A stretch of DNA of 64,000 nt from Bacteroidales bacterium (GTDB lineage Bacteria; Bacteroidota; Bacteroidia; Bacteroidales; VadinHA17), in NCBI GenBank assembly GCA_003142255.1, contig PLLO01000019.1:80971-144970 (forward strand), in the 5' to 3' direction. Numbering within the stretch: position 1 is the first letter of the stretch; each line of letters begins with the position of its first letter. Made by a program: the position numbers and the translations under genes. Shown here piece after piece: positions 36,092 through 45,966 of this stretch. The notes beneath the pieces are model-generated. The model was not told the DNA's origin and ran no database searches. It was given only the letters and a program-made list of their open reading frames with translations.

Positions 36092-37336
36092 ATGAACCTT
36101 CCGTATTTCATAGCACATCGTCTTATTAAAGGCAGAGCCGAGGGAAATTCATTTTCGAGGCCCATTAATGTAATCGCTGTAATTGGCATTGCAATGGGAC
36201 TTGCCGTGATGATACTCGCCGTGGCAATATTAGCAGGTTTCAAGACGCAGGTCCGTGAGAAGGTTGTAGGGTTCGGGGCAAACATTCAGATTGTGAATTT
36301 CGATTCCAATCTATCGTTTGAGACAGCTCCAATCAATGAAGGACAGGATTTCATTCCAAAAATAAAGCAAATACCCGGTGTCAGGCATGTCCAGGTATTT
36401 GCCACAAAGGCGGGAATAATAAAGACGAACGATGAAATCCAGGGAGTGGTGCTTAAAGGTATTGGAAGCGATTTTGACTGGAGCTATTTCAGCAGCAACA
36501 TGGTGGATGGCAATGTTTTTACTGTCAATGACAGCTCCCTGACATACAATGTGATCATATCAAAGAAGATCGCTGGAATGCTGAGGCTCAGGAAAGGCGA
36601 TTCCTTCATAATGCATTTTGTGCAGGATCCTCCCCGTATGCGGAAATTCACCATCAGCGGCATATATGAGACCAGCTTCGAGCAGTTTGATGAGATGTAC
36701 GTATTTTGCGATATAGGACATATTAAGCGCCTCAACGGCTGGAAGGACGATCAGGTAAGCGGCTTTGAGATTTTTATTAAGGATTTTGACAAGCTCGACG
36801 ATATGACAACGGCGGTCAGGGATGCTGTCGGATATAAGATAACGGAAGATGAAGAAAAATTCAAGGTTACGAATATCAGGATCAAGTATCCCCAGATCTT
36901 TGACTGGCTTAACTTTCAGGATATAAATGTAATGATCATTATTTTCCTGATGCTGGTAGTTGCCGGTTTCAATATGATCTCTGGTCTTCTTATCCTGATC
37001 CTTGAAAAGACTAATATGATCGGTGTCCTCAAGGCTCTTGGTTCAAATGATATAACAATAAGGAGAATCTTTCTGTACCAGGCTGCCTGGCTTATAGGCA
37101 AAGGCCTCTTCTGGGGCAACCTTATCGGTATCGGACTGGCATTTCTGCAGCTGAAAACAGGACTGGTATCCCTTGATCCTACTTCATATTACATCAAGAC
37201 TGTCCCTGTAAACCTGCAGCTTACTCACGTATTATTGCTCAATGCAGGAACAATGGCTGCAATTCTTATAATGCTTCTGGTGCCTTCCAATCTTATAAGC
37301 AGGATAACTCCCGTTAAAGCTATTAAATACGATTAA
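36092..37336 (+). CDS. LolC/LolE-type lipoprotein-releasing ABC permease
   Basis: Inner-membrane subunit of the system that extracts lipoproteins for transfer to the outer membrane. The N-terminal start (NLPYFIAHRLIKGRAEGNSFSRPINVIAVIGIAMGLAVMIL) and first helix, a large periplasmic domain, and three C-terminal FtsX helices (VMIIIFLMLVVAGFNMISGLLILI followed by NMIGVLKALGSND) are typical of LolC/E. Length 414 is normal. The LolD ATPase is not in the window. The gene is convergent with the MltF-like gene, with 18 bases between stops. Confidence 0.9.
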   Translation: MNLPYFIAHRLIKGRAEGNSFSRPINVIAVIGIAMGLAVMILAVAILAGFKTQVREKVVGFGANIQIVNFDSNLSFETAPINEGQDFIPKIKQIPGVRHVQVFATKAGIIKTNDEIQGVVLKGIGSDFDWSYFSSNMVDGNVFTVNDSSLTYNVIISKKIAGMLRLRKGDSFIMHFVQDPPRMRKFTISGIYETSFEQFDEMYVFCDIGHIKRLNGWKDDQVSGFEIFIKDFDKLDDMTTAVRDAVGYKITEDEEKFKVTNIRIKYPQIFDWLNFQDINVMIIIFLMLVVAGFNMISGLLILILEKTNMIGVLKALGSNDITIRRIFLYQAAWLIGKGLFWGNLIGIGLAFLQLKTGLVSLDPTSYYIKTVPVNLQLTHVLLLNAGTMAAILIMLLVPSNLISRITPVKAIKYD

Positions 37337-37354
37337 CCGATTGTGAAGCCGTAA

Positions 37355-38815
37355 CTACCTGTTTCCTGTTTTTGAAACCATGCTGAGCCTTGCCTCCTCA
37401 GGGATAATGTTCCTGTAATGGTCATACCTTTCGAGAACTTCTGTGACAAAATTAACTGATTCAGTTCCCCTGAAATAACCATTCTTTACGACTGAATCGG
37501 TATAATACTTCGGGTCAGATTTCTTAAGAAGCCATACGGCAACATTCCCATCCCATTTCTCCGGGTCCATTCCATTCTTGCCGGCAAGCTTCATGGCATC
37601 CAGAACATGTCCTGGCCCTGCATTATAGGAAGCCAGGACGAATTTTATCCGCTCCCGGGGGTCGGTGATTTTTGACTCAAATATCGACTGGAGCCGGTTA
37701 ATATACATAGTACCCGCTTTGATATTATCTGAAGGCGAAGCAGTTATGTCAATCCCGTAGTTCTTCCCGGTGACCGGCATTATCTGCATGAGACCATAAG
37801 CGCCGACCCTTGATTCGACAGCAGGATCAAACCTCGACTCCTGGCATATCAGTGATGCGAGCAGCCTCCAGTCCCAGTTTATCCTTGTACTGGCCGATTT
37901 TATCATATCATCCCATTGGGATATTTTCCCGGTATTGATATAATAATAATCACTCTTTACAATGGTTTCCGAACGTGAGTTCCTGAAATATTTGGCATAT
38001 AACAAGGCATACGATCCGGTACTTCTGTATAAGGCAATCCATTTATTCAGCTCAGCAAGAAGCTGCCCGGAATTGTTTTTTGGCAGACCCCATGCAATAT
38101 TCTGCATGAAGCTCACGGGAGTACTTATGTCTATGTCGGGATAGTAGGTCAAATTAACCATGGCGATATTCTCATCACAGACAGTATAATCGATTTCCCC
38201 TTTTGCAACATCCTTAATAAGTTCCTCGGAATCATACGGTACCTCAATAATGTTGATTGTATCGCCAATTTCGTCTGAAAGAGTTCTCAGCCTCTCTGAA
38301 TGCGCTGAATTTGCCTGTACGTATATGCTCTTATGTGCAAGATCGATTTGATTTCTTATAAGATGCTTTTCAGCGGCCTCTTCTGTAATCGAACGCCAGT
38401 TGCGGGGTTTGCGCTGCACCAGCACCTGCCTGGTCTCAGCTATCGGATCCGTAAAAAGGATCTCCTTCTTTCGTGTGGAATTGACCGTAAGCCCTAATGC
38501 AAGAAGATCAGCTTCTCCAGAATTGAGAAGGTCGAGAGCATGGTTTATCTGGTTTTCCGTTACGATCTCAAGGTCAATCCCAAGATGATCAGTGAAGGCT
38601 TTCAGGAGCTCGTAATTAAAACCCATCGGTTCTCCTTTGTAGATAAAATAATCTATCGAATTATAATCCGTAACTGCAACAAGCTTCCCCCTTTTAATTA
38701 TTGAATCAAGATTTGGGGAAAGAGTGCCATTAATATTGGAGATGCCGGGTTTGTCGGTGCATGAAGTTAAAACTGCTACCAGGATTGCAAATAAAATAGT
38801 TAACTTTTTTACCAA
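37355..38815 (-). CDS. MltF-like membrane-bound lytic transglycosylase (solute-binding plus SLT domain)
   Basis: Cleaves peptidoglycan glycan strands. I choose the TTG at 38815, which gives a lipoprotein signal (VKKLTILFAILVAVLTSC). The upstream TTG at 38884 is within or before a -7 promoter box, so the longer form is unlikely. A SBP_bac_3 regulatory domain covers about residues 30-265 (KLVAVTDYNSIDYFIYKGEPMGFNYELL), and an SLT domain follows, with CQESRFDP (catalytic Glu), VGAYGLMQIMP and FVLASYNAGPGHVLDA. Both domains are complete. It lies downstream of the porin gene on the same strand. Confidence 0.88.
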   Translation of the reverse strand: MVKKLTILFAILVAVLTSCTDKPGISNINGTLSPNLDSIIKRGKLVAVTDYNSIDYFIYKGEPMGFNYELLKAFTDHLGIDLEIVTENQINHALDLLNSGEADLLALGLTVNSTRKKEILFTDPIAETRQVLVQRKPRNWRSITEEAAEKHLIRNQIDLAHKSIYVQANSAHSERLRTLSDEIGDTINIIEVPYDSEELIKDVAKGEIDYTVCDENIAMVNLTYYPDIDISTPVSFMQNIAWGLPKNNSGQLLAELNKWIALYRSTGSYALLYAKYFRNSRSETIVKSDYYYINTGKISQWDDMIKSASTRINWDWRLLASLICQESRFDPAVESRVGAYGLMQIMPVTGKNYGIDITASPSDNIKAGTMYINRLQSIFESKITDPRERIKFVLASYNAGPGHVLDAMKLAGKNGMDPEKWDGNVAVWLLKKSDPKYYTDSVVKNGYFRGTESVNFVTEVLERYDHYRNIIPEEARLSMVSKTGNR

Positions 38816-38862
38816 AGATGTCGTATTAGTTAAACAATCACTTTTTTCTAAAAAAGCGGGTG

Positions 38863-38870
38863 CAAAGATA
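38863..38870 (-). promoter_or_regulatory. Candidate -7 promoter box for the MltF-like gene
   Basis: The minus strand reads TATCTTTG followed by CACCC, a good match to TAnnTTTGC. Transcription would start near 38856, downstream of the TTG at 38884, which excludes that longer start, and 40 bases before the TTG start at 38815. Confidence 0.5.
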
Positions 38871-38880
38871 CGACAATTTT

Positions 38881-40800
38881 TCAATTATAAAAGGTCCAGG
38901 CAACTCCATACCTTAACATCCTGATATTCTGAGGATAAGAGGGTATCATGAAGTAATTGTAACCCATAAAGCCCGAATTGACATGATCGAACATCACGAA
39001 GATCCTTGTCCTTTTAATCTTTACGTTGAGAAAGACGTTAATAAACGGATAATCGCCGGTCTTGGTAACATCCTGGTTGTAAAATCTGCCGGTGGCCGGC
39101 ATCCAGGCATAAGGATAATATGGTGTATGATACAAAACATCCGCGCCGAACTGTGTATTAAGTCTTCCGTTTGTTTGTTTAAACCTGAAAAGGTGCTCAA
39201 AATAGAGTGCTGAGCGAACCGATAAAAGCGGAAGATCAAGCACATCAGTGTTGCTGCTTTTCTGCACAAGAAGATCGGTTGCCAGATGGAATTTCCATGC
39301 CCGGAATTCTTTCCTTGCCGTTATTGCAGCAACCGAAAGCCCCCCGGAATGCTGGGCAGGAAGCGCGGATTTATCAAAATATGTATAATTGTCAATAATC
39401 GCATATTTGAATTTCAGCTCCATTTTTCGTGCCGGAAAGGAGAAATCAGTTCCCAGGTCCATCCTGAACTCCTTATTCAGGTTATTGTTCCATTCAAAAT
39501 TGAAGCTGCCCCATCTGGCATACCACAATGAGGGCTGCCTGTTCATTATATCACCGGTAACATTCCATGTTGCAATTCCTTTTTTCCAGTAGAATGATTT
39601 CGATATCCTGCCGTTCAGGGTGAAATCACCAATCCGGTATCCAGTAAGGAAAAGTTCACCGTCGGCAATCCACATGAATTTTCCACCTATATCATTATAG
39701 AGTTTACCGACAAGGACATTGCTGCTCCTGTTCCATTGAGCCGTGTCAGCACGTGAAACTGTATGAGTCGGCTGAATCTGGCTGAATCTGAAAAGCTCAT
39801 TCCTGATCCCTACTCCACCTCCAAGCCTGAACTTTCTTGTTTCATCAGTTGTAAAATCAAATCTTACTGTGTTTTTAAGGCTTCGTGTATAAAGTGAATC
39901 AAAAGTTGTACTTTTATTTATATAAACAGTATCATAGAAGCCGGATATTGAATCCTTGTCTGTATAAGTTCTTTTATTGGTCTCCCACGCAAGAATGTGG
40001 GAAAATGTACCGCTAAGCCCCAGAAAACCTGATTTCTTCTTACCTGAACTATCTGCGGGAGCTGAACTTCCGCCTACCTTGTATTTTTGCACCACGAGAA
40101 TGTTCCTGTTCCTGAGAATAGCATTGGCCGCATCCAGCGATCCAAGCTTTACCGGGATATCCCTTCCTGTGAAGAGTCTGAGGTCGCCGGTACTATCAAT
40201 ACCTCCGTTTTCATATGAGGTCAGATTATTTAAACCGGCAGCAAAATACAGCTTGTATTTCGGACCGGTATATGAAGTGTGAAATGTAAATGTCTTGTCT
40301 TCAGCTCTCTGGTAGTTATATTGCCCCAGGCTGTAAATAATATCGTATATAAATCCGAAGTTGAGGTACCTGTTGATATTCTGCGAATGGCGCACCCTGA
40401 AAGTCTGCTCAGATGTTTCCCGTGGCGCTCCGAATGTCCATACGGCTTCAGTGAATGGCAATTGTGTATCCATAAAGACAGTATGGTCGGGTGTGTACAT
40501 GAATGGGTAGTAGTTTGAATAAAGGTATTTATCAGGATCGGTGATCCGGTCAAAGAAATTCAGCTGATAAAAAGGAAGGCCATAGTTTCCAAGTGTTGCA
40601 TTCATCGATGAAAACCTGTCCGAAATCCTGTATCTGTTGAATAATGAAAAAACAGTATCAATTGGAAGGGTAACCTCATCTGTATAATCGGAAGAGAGGG
40701 TCCACACCCTTATTGTTTTTTGCTTTGGTGTAACCTCCTTTTGTGCAGATAATCCGGCCCACGATAACAAAAACAGTAATATCGCAAATGCTCTTTTCAT
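38881..40800 (-). CDS. Putative porin (Porin_10-like outer membrane beta-barrel)
   Basis: About 640 residues with a signal peptide (KRAFAILLFLLSWAGLSAQ) from the ATG at 40800. The mature protein is full of alternating strands and aromatic girdle residues (WTFGAPRETSEQTFRVRHSQN, YNFGFIYDIIYSLGQYNYQRAEDKTFTFHTSYTG-like region) and ends in a C-terminal aromatic (AWTFYN), typical of an outer membrane barrel. It resembles the Bacteroidota Porin_10 family; substrate is unknown. The open frame extends 13 codons upstream, but a TATATTTG box near 40810 would place the transcript start almost at the ATG. Confidence 0.75.
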   Translation of the reverse strand: MKRAFAILLFLLSWAGLSAQKEVTPKQKTIRVWTLSSDYTDEVTLPIDTVFSLFNRYRISDRFSSMNATLGNYGLPFYQLNFFDRITDPDKYLYSNYYPFMYTPDHTVFMDTQLPFTEAVWTFGAPRETSEQTFRVRHSQNINRYLNFGFIYDIIYSLGQYNYQRAEDKTFTFHTSYTGPKYKLYFAAGLNNLTSYENGGIDSTGDLRLFTGRDIPVKLGSLDAANAILRNRNILVVQKYKVGGSSAPADSSGKKKSGFLGLSGTFSHILAWETNKRTYTDKDSISGFYDTVYINKSTTFDSLYTRSLKNTVRFDFTTDETRKFRLGGGVGIRNELFRFSQIQPTHTVSRADTAQWNRSSNVLVGKLYNDIGGKFMWIADGELFLTGYRIGDFTLNGRISKSFYWKKGIATWNVTGDIMNRQPSLWYARWGSFNFEWNNNLNKEFRMDLGTDFSFPARKMELKFKYAIIDNYTYFDKSALPAQHSGGLSVAAITARKEFRAWKFHLATDLLVQKSSNTDVLDLPLLSVRSALYFEHLFRFKQTNGRLNTQFGADVLYHTPYYPYAWMPATGRFYNQDVTKTGDYPFINVFLNVKIKRTRIFVMFDHVNSGFMGYNYFMIPSYPQNIRMLRYGVAWTFYN

Positions 40801-40805
40801 CAGCG

Positions 40806-40813
40806 CAAATATA
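40806..40813 (-). promoter_or_regulatory. Candidate -7 promoter box for the porin gene (near-leaderless)
   Basis: The minus strand reads TATATTTG, with a following CGC, 6 bases upstream of the ATG at 40800. If used, the mRNA would have almost no leader. No -33 TTG was found, so this may be a chance match. Confidence 0.3.
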
Positions 40814-40862
40814 GAAAAAAACCGGCATTGACGCTGCACCCTATTACTCAGGCAACAGATAC

Positions 40863-42350
40863 CTAGTCGACATTATCGTTTAGATAGGCATTGTTCTCAC
40901 GAAGAACAGGTCCCTCCTCATCATCGGAAGTGAGAGTGAACTTCGACAGCTTGCTCTCAGATGCCGCTTCAGGCGAACCGACCATCATATTCCTTCTGAT
41001 ATATGCGGGAACATCCTCGAAAGTATCTATATTTTCCTTCATAGTTTTATTGGATAGTCCCTCCTTCTTGAGAATATTCTGCATATGCTTTACCTTCCTT
41101 AGCGTTGCCTCAGGCTTTTCGAGGTTCTCTTCCTCATTTTCGCGATTTCTGTCTCTCATAATCGCATTGTCTTCAGCTTTGCTCAGGTTGAAATTGAGTT
41201 CACCCTGTGACTCTTCCTCAAAATCGGATATTATGGAGCTATGCTTCCCCTTTTCATGCACAGTGAAATTCTCCTCAACCCTTTCAGGAATTATTTTGGG
41301 CGGAACAAGGCCGGCATTCTCGAGCATCTCGACTTTTTTCTGCTTTTTGGCCTTATAGGGCTGGAAAATGCTGTTGGCTTCAAAGCCTGTCGCGATGACT
41401 GTTACGCTTATATTTTCGCCAAGGGTTTCATCCTGCGACAAGCCCCTTATTATCAAAGCATCTTCCGAAGCTGCCTCATACATATAATCCGTTATCTCAC
41501 CGAGCTCATCCATTGTGAGCTCATGTTCGCCTGTCCCGGAGCTGATATTTATTAGTATGCTTTTTGCGCCGGTAATGTCATTCGAATTAAGCAAAGGCGA
41601 TGCCAGCGCATTCTCGATGGCTTTGATTGCCCTGTTTTCCCCGGCTGCAGTCCCCATGCCCATGATGGCCACGCCGGAGTCTTTCATCACTGTCTCTACA
41701 TCTGCAAAGTCGACATTTATATATCCTGTCACGGTAATTATCTCAGCAATGCCTTTTACGGCAGTTGTCAGAACATCATCAGCTTTTGCGAAAGCTGATG
41801 ATACGCCCTGGTTGCCGTATATCTCCCTTAGCTTTTCATTGTTGATAACAAGAAGCGAGTCGACATGATCCTTCAGCTCAGTTATACCGTCAATGGCATA
41901 CCTTATGCGCACCTTCCCCTCCGATTTGAATGGAATCGTGACAACTGCAATTGTAAGCAGCCCTGCTTCCTTGCAGGCTTTGGCAATCACCGGGATTGCT
42001 CCGGTTCCGGTACCGCCCCCCATCCCTGTAGTGATAAATACCATCCTGGTATTTCCTCCCAGGGCATCCATCACATCTTCGATGTTCTCAAGCGCGGCCT
42101 TCTTTCCCTTCTCAGGCTGGCTTCCGGCCCCCATTCCCTCGGTAAGGGATTCGCCGATCTGTACCTTTACCGGGACCTGGCTTTTTGCAAGAGCCTGGTG
42201 ATCGGTATTGCATACGATGAAATTCACATCCCTGATACCCTTTTCAAACATATGATTTACGGCATTGTTTCCGCCGCCGCCGATTCCCAGGACTTTTATG
42301 ATGGATGATCTTTCCACAGGCAGATCAAAGTTCATTATATCGTCAGGCAT
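40863..42350 (-). CDS. ftsZ: Cell division protein FtsZ
   Basis: The tubulin-like GTPase that builds the division ring. The GTP-binding loop GGGTGTG is at residues 111-117, the T7 loop is NVDFADVETVMKDSGVAIMGMG, and the N-terminal nucleotide fold has GIGGGGNNAVNHM. Beyond about residue 330 comes a charged linker of about 100 residues, then a conserved tail with DVPAYIRRNM, the site where FtsA and other partners normally bind, and a further acidic tail. Length 495 is long, owing to the linker, as in other Bacteroidota. It is the last division gene in the cluster. Confidence 0.98.
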   Translation of the reverse strand: MPDDIMNFDLPVERSSIIKVLGIGGGGNNAVNHMFEKGIRDVNFIVCNTDHQALAKSQVPVKVQIGESLTEGMGAGSQPEKGKKAALENIEDVMDALGGNTRMVFITTGMGGGTGTGAIPVIAKACKEAGLLTIAVVTIPFKSEGKVRIRYAIDGITELKDHVDSLLVINNEKLREIYGNQGVSSAFAKADDVLTTAVKGIAEIITVTGYINVDFADVETVMKDSGVAIMGMGTAAGENRAIKAIENALASPLLNSNDITGAKSILINISSGTGEHELTMDELGEITDYMYEAASEDALIIRGLSQDETLGENISVTVIATGFEANSIFQPYKAKKQKKVEMLENAGLVPPKIIPERVEENFTVHEKGKHSSIISDFEEESQGELNFNLSKAEDNAIMRDRNRENEEENLEKPEATLRKVKHMQNILKKEGLSNKTMKENIDTFEDVPAYIRRNMMVGSPEAASESKLSKFTLTSDDEEGPVLRENNAYLNDNVD

Positions 42351-42414
42351 AGTTGTATTTTTTAATTTGTTTATGAACAGCAGAAAATGATTTTAAAAAC
42401 CATATTTAACCTCT

Positions 42415-43776
42415 TTAATTTATTGCTGAATCCTCAACCTCAAACATTTTCGACATCATCATTCTTATCTTTTCCGTCAATGAGGTCTTGGGCTCTTCCT
42501 GGAATCCAACAGGGGATTCATCCTTATTGGCCATAGCCTTCTCCCTGGTTTCAACTTCAGCTTTCGGAGGTCTTACAAATTCTTCCTGCTTTCCGGCACT
42601 GAACGATTTTTTGTAAGTTTCAATATAATCAAAGCCCCTCATTATGAGACCTACTGCTGTTGCATACATCGGCTGGTTTATCTCATTTTTCCCGGTACCT
42701 GCAAGGTGCTCATTCGGCAGCCCGATCCTGACATCCATAGCTGTCTTGAATTTCATGAGCTGGGGAAGATGCCTGAGCATGGCCCCTCCTCCTGTGATTA
42801 CCACTCCTGCTGCAAGCTTATCGGCATATCCTGAATTCTGGATTTCGAAATTGACAAAATCTATTATCTCCTCCATTCGCGACTGTATGATATAGGCAAG
42901 ACTCCTGAAAGAGATCTCCTTTGGTTCCCGGCCGCTTATCCCCGGAATGGAGACTACCTTGTCTTCCGGAGCTATGTCGCCAAGAGCAGACCCGTACTGT
43001 ATCTTAAGCTGTTCAGCGTGTCTCTGCAGAATGGCACATCCCTCCTTGATATCTTTTGTAACGACGTTCCCGCCGAGAGGTATTACCGCAGTATGACGAA
43101 TGATATTATCGTAGTAAACTGCCACATCGGTTGTTCCGCCTCCAATATCAACCAGCACAACTCCGGCTTCCTTCTCATCGTCGGTAAGTACTGCATCTGA
43201 TGAAGCAAGTGGTTCAAGAATCATATCCTTGACTGTAAGATTCGCTTTCCTGACGCACTTTTCGATGTTCTTTGCTGCTGCAACCTGCCCGATAACAATA
43301 TGGAAATTGGCTTCCAGCCTTCTGCCGCACATTCCGATAGGGCTTTTCACACCGGTTTCGTTATCTACTATGAAATTCTGTGGGATGACGTGAATGATCT
43401 CCTCACCAATGTCAATATGTATCTTATGCATATCCTCTATCAGCCTGAAGACCTCCTCTTTCTTAATTTCGTCTTCATAGTTATCGCGCGTTATATAGCC
43501 GCGGTTCTTCATGCTTTTGATATGCTGTCCGGCTATGCCGACAAACACTTCGGAAAAGATTATTCCTGATCTTTTCTGCACGTCATCAACGGTGGTCTGG
43601 ATAGCATTGACGGTATCTTCAATGTTTAATACCACGCCTCTTTTCACACCTTTTGAAAGCGCCTTGCTCAACCCGAGAATTTCGATTTTGCCGTTCTCGT
43701 TTTTCTTACCGACAATTGCCACTATTTTTGTGGTCCCGATGTCGATTGCTGCTACGTACTGTTCTTTTTTATTCAT
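42415..43776 (-). CDS. ftsA: Cell division protein FtsA
   Basis: Actin-like ATPase that tethers FtsZ to the membrane. Phosphate 1 is near the N-terminus (AAIDIGTTKIVAIVG), phosphate 2 is GVVLVDIGGGTTDVAVYY, and the adenosine motif is GVVITGGGAMLRHLPQL. The 1C subdomain is in place (about residues 85-165). The C-terminus ends in a helix TEKIRMMMSKMFEVE that could bind membranes. Length 453 is normal. It starts 22 bases after ftsQ; ftsZ begins 64 bases downstream. Confidence 0.97.
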   Translation of the reverse strand: MNKKEQYVAAIDIGTTKIVAIVGKKNENGKIEILGLSKALSKGVKRGVVLNIEDTVNAIQTTVDDVQKRSGIIFSEVFVGIAGQHIKSMKNRGYITRDNYEDEIKKEEVFRLIEDMHKIHIDIGEEIIHVIPQNFIVDNETGVKSPIGMCGRRLEANFHIVIGQVAAAKNIEKCVRKANLTVKDMILEPLASSDAVLTDDEKEAGVVLVDIGGGTTDVAVYYDNIIRHTAVIPLGGNVVTKDIKEGCAILQRHAEQLKIQYGSALGDIAPEDKVVSIPGISGREPKEISFRSLAYIIQSRMEEIIDFVNFEIQNSGYADKLAAGVVITGGGAMLRHLPQLMKFKTAMDVRIGLPNEHLAGTGKNEINQPMYATAVGLIMRGFDYIETYKKSFSAGKQEEFVRPPKAEVETREKAMANKDESPVGFQEEPKTSLTEKIRMMMSKMFEVEDSAIN

Positions 43777-43798
43777 ATGAGTTAAATATAGTTTCTAA

Positions 43799-44575
43799 TT
43801 ATCTTTTCTTGCAAACTATCTGGTCCTTGAACTCAAGGTTTATCGTGGAATATTTATTCCATCCTACTTCAGGAAGAACCTGATCATAAAAAGCGGCCAG
43901 GTTTCTGAGCTTCCCCTTGTAGTTTTCAAATGTGCCAAGGTGAACAACATGATTCCCAACCCTTGGTATCAGGTCAATTTCATTATTACTGTCCACATAG
44001 ATCTGGTCAATCTGTGCTGACCAGAAAGAATCGTCATTTATATAACTGACAAAATTGAACATGTCTTTTAATATCGAATGCTTTATACAGGTATCGAGAA
44101 CACTCAGGCTGTCTAGCATGGCACCGGTTACAGTTACATTCCCTTCGACAATATGAACCCTTGGAGTATATAAATTCCTCCTTCTGAACACATGACCCTG
44201 GTCATCGACAAAATAATCTCCGCCATCAGCCGGCATAACCCTCATTATTGGGTTCCGCTGATCTGCGTATACATGAAGCCCGCCGTCAATAGTCAGGTAA
44301 ACTTCCGCAGTTTTAAGCTCATGAAGAACATTAATCCTGTTTTCGATATTGAAGGTTGAAATATCCTTCAGCTTCTTTCCTATAACACTGCTGCTGTTGC
44401 CATAAACCAGGTTCGTCAGCTGTCTTTTTGTAATAAAATGGTAATCGGCTGAATCTTTTATATCTATAAAAATTCCGCTGCATGGTTTTGAGTTGGATGA
44501 TGATGCAAGATAGACAGGCATTATAATAAGGTATAATACCGGCACTATCAATAATATTTTCTTCAGCCTGTTCAT
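43799..44575 (-). CDS. ftsQ: Cell division protein FtsQ/DivIB
   Basis: Membrane-anchored divisome scaffold that binds FtsL and FtsB. One N-terminal helix (about residues 5-24, LKKILLIVPVLYLIIMPVYLAS), a POTRA-like domain (about 40-120), and a C-terminal beta domain (LIPRVGNHVVHLGTFENYKGKLRNL). Overall sequence conservation is low, as usual for this family; the placement between murC and ftsA supports the call. It overlaps the end of murC by 4 bases. Confidence 0.92.
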   Translation of the reverse strand: MNRLKKILLIVPVLYLIIMPVYLASSSNSKPCSGIFIDIKDSADYHFITKRQLTNLVYGNSSSVIGKKLKDISTFNIENRINVLHELKTAEVYLTIDGGLHVYADQRNPIMRVMPADGGDYFVDDQGHVFRRRNLYTPRVHIVEGNVTVTGAMLDSLSVLDTCIKHSILKDMFNFVSYINDDSFWSAQIDQIYVDSNNEIDLIPRVGNHVVHLGTFENYKGKLRNLAAFYDQVLPEVGWNKYSTINLEFKDQIVCKKR

Positions 44576-45966
44576 CTTTCTCTCAACTCCTTAAGCCTCT
44601 TTTCAATCGGTGCAACAAGTCTGTCAATATCCCCGGCGCCGATTGTAACCAGAACGTCAAGCTCATTTACATTCAGCTTACCGGGAATTTCATTCATCTC
44701 CATCATGAATTTATTTCTAAGCTTCATCCTTTCGAATATTATTCCTGACGATACCCCTTCAATAGGTTTTTCCCTGGCAGGGTAAACAGGAAGAAGAATC
44801 ACCTCATCGAGCGTGTCAAGGATGGCTGCAAAACCATCTGCATGGTCGTGGGTGCGGGTAAAAAGATGCGGCTGGAAAATAGCTGTTATCTTTCTTCCTC
44901 TGAAGTACTCCCTCACAGATGTTATGAATGCCCTGATCTCTTCGGGATGATGGGCATAGTCATCAACATAAGCAAGTCCCGGTATGTTTACCCTGATATC
45001 AAACCTCCTTCTTACCCCCTGGAAAAGAATGATTGCTTTCCGTATTTCACTTTCATTAACGCCGCATTTCAATGCAACGGCGATCGCAGCGGTGAGGTTC
45101 TCGATATTGATTATTCCGGGGAAAGGGAAATGCAGATCATTAAATATTCCTGCAGGAGTCTCTAAATCGAAAGAATAATAGTCCCTCCTGTGCTCAACAT
45201 TGAAGTACCTGTAATCGGAACCTGGTTCCTTCCCGTATGTCAGGCAGGTCACTCCTTCAGGAGGAATTATCTTCCCTTTTAGCTTGCAATTGTAAATAAG
45301 CGTTCCGCCTTGCCTTATCTTTCCGCAGAAAATATTATAGGCGTCGATCATCGTCTCATGATCGCCATAAATTTCCAGATGATCAGGGTCCATTGCCGTC
45401 ACTACAGCCATCATCGGGCTAAGCCTGTGGAACGACCTGTCGTATTCGTCGGCTTCCATCACAGTGAACCTGCTTTCACTAAGAATGAGATTTGAATTAT
45501 AGTTTTTCGATATCCCTCCCAGAAATGCCGAGCAATCGACATGTGATTGTTTCAGCAGATGGGCGGACATTGTGGAAATTGTCGTTTTGCCGTGAGTTCC
45601 TGCGACAGCTATAGTATCTGTCTCTCTTGATATTGCTCCAAGGATCTCTGATCTCTTGTAAATCGCGTACCCGTTTTTCCTGAAATATGAGAGTACTTTA
45701 TTTTCGTCAGGAATTGCAGGAGTGTAAACAACAAGGACTTTCCCTTTATTTTCTGCAGCCCTGTAAAGATCAGGCATGGAATCGATATCATCAATAAAGG
45801 AAATAGTACAGCCATTCGAAGCGAGGCTGTCGGTTATCATTCCGGAGGTCCGGTCATAACCGGCAATATCATATCCTCCCTTTCTGAAATACAATGCAAG
45901 GGCGCTCATGCCGATCCCGCCGATCCCGACAAAATACATTCCTTCTATGGTGCTGAAATCAATCAT
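44572..45966 (-). CDS. murC: UDP-N-acetylmuramate--L-alanine ligase
   Basis: Adds L-Ala to UDP-MurNAc, the first amino acid of the peptide stem. The N-terminal Rossmann domain starts with YFVGIGGIGMSALALYF, the P-loop is AVAGTHGKTT, and the signature MEADEYDRSFHRLSP follows. The C-terminal domain has VDDYAHHPEEIRAF and FQPHLFTRT. Length 464 is normal. It overlaps both murG (4 bases) and ftsQ (4 bases), so translation is probably coupled. Confidence 0.98.
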   Translation of the reverse strand: MIDFSTIEGMYFVGIGGIGMSALALYFRKGGYDIAGYDRTSGMITDSLASNGCTISFIDDIDSMPDLYRAAENKGKVLVVYTPAIPDENKVLSYFRKNGYAIYKRSEILGAISRETDTIAVAGTHGKTTISTMSAHLLKQSHVDCSAFLGGISKNYNSNLILSESRFTVMEADEYDRSFHRLSPMMAVVTAMDPDHLEIYGDHETMIDAYNIFCGKIRQGGTLIYNCKLKGKIIPPEGVTCLTYGKEPGSDYRYFNVEHRRDYYSFDLETPAGIFNDLHFPFPGIINIENLTAAIAVALKCGVNESEIRKAIILFQGVRRRFDIRVNIPGLAYVDDYAHHPEEIRAFITSVREYFRGRKITAIFQPHLFTRTHDHADGFAAILDTLDEVILLPVYPAREKPIEGVSSGIIFERMKLRNKFMMEMNEIPGKLNVNELDVLVTIGAGDIDRLVAPIEKRLKELRER

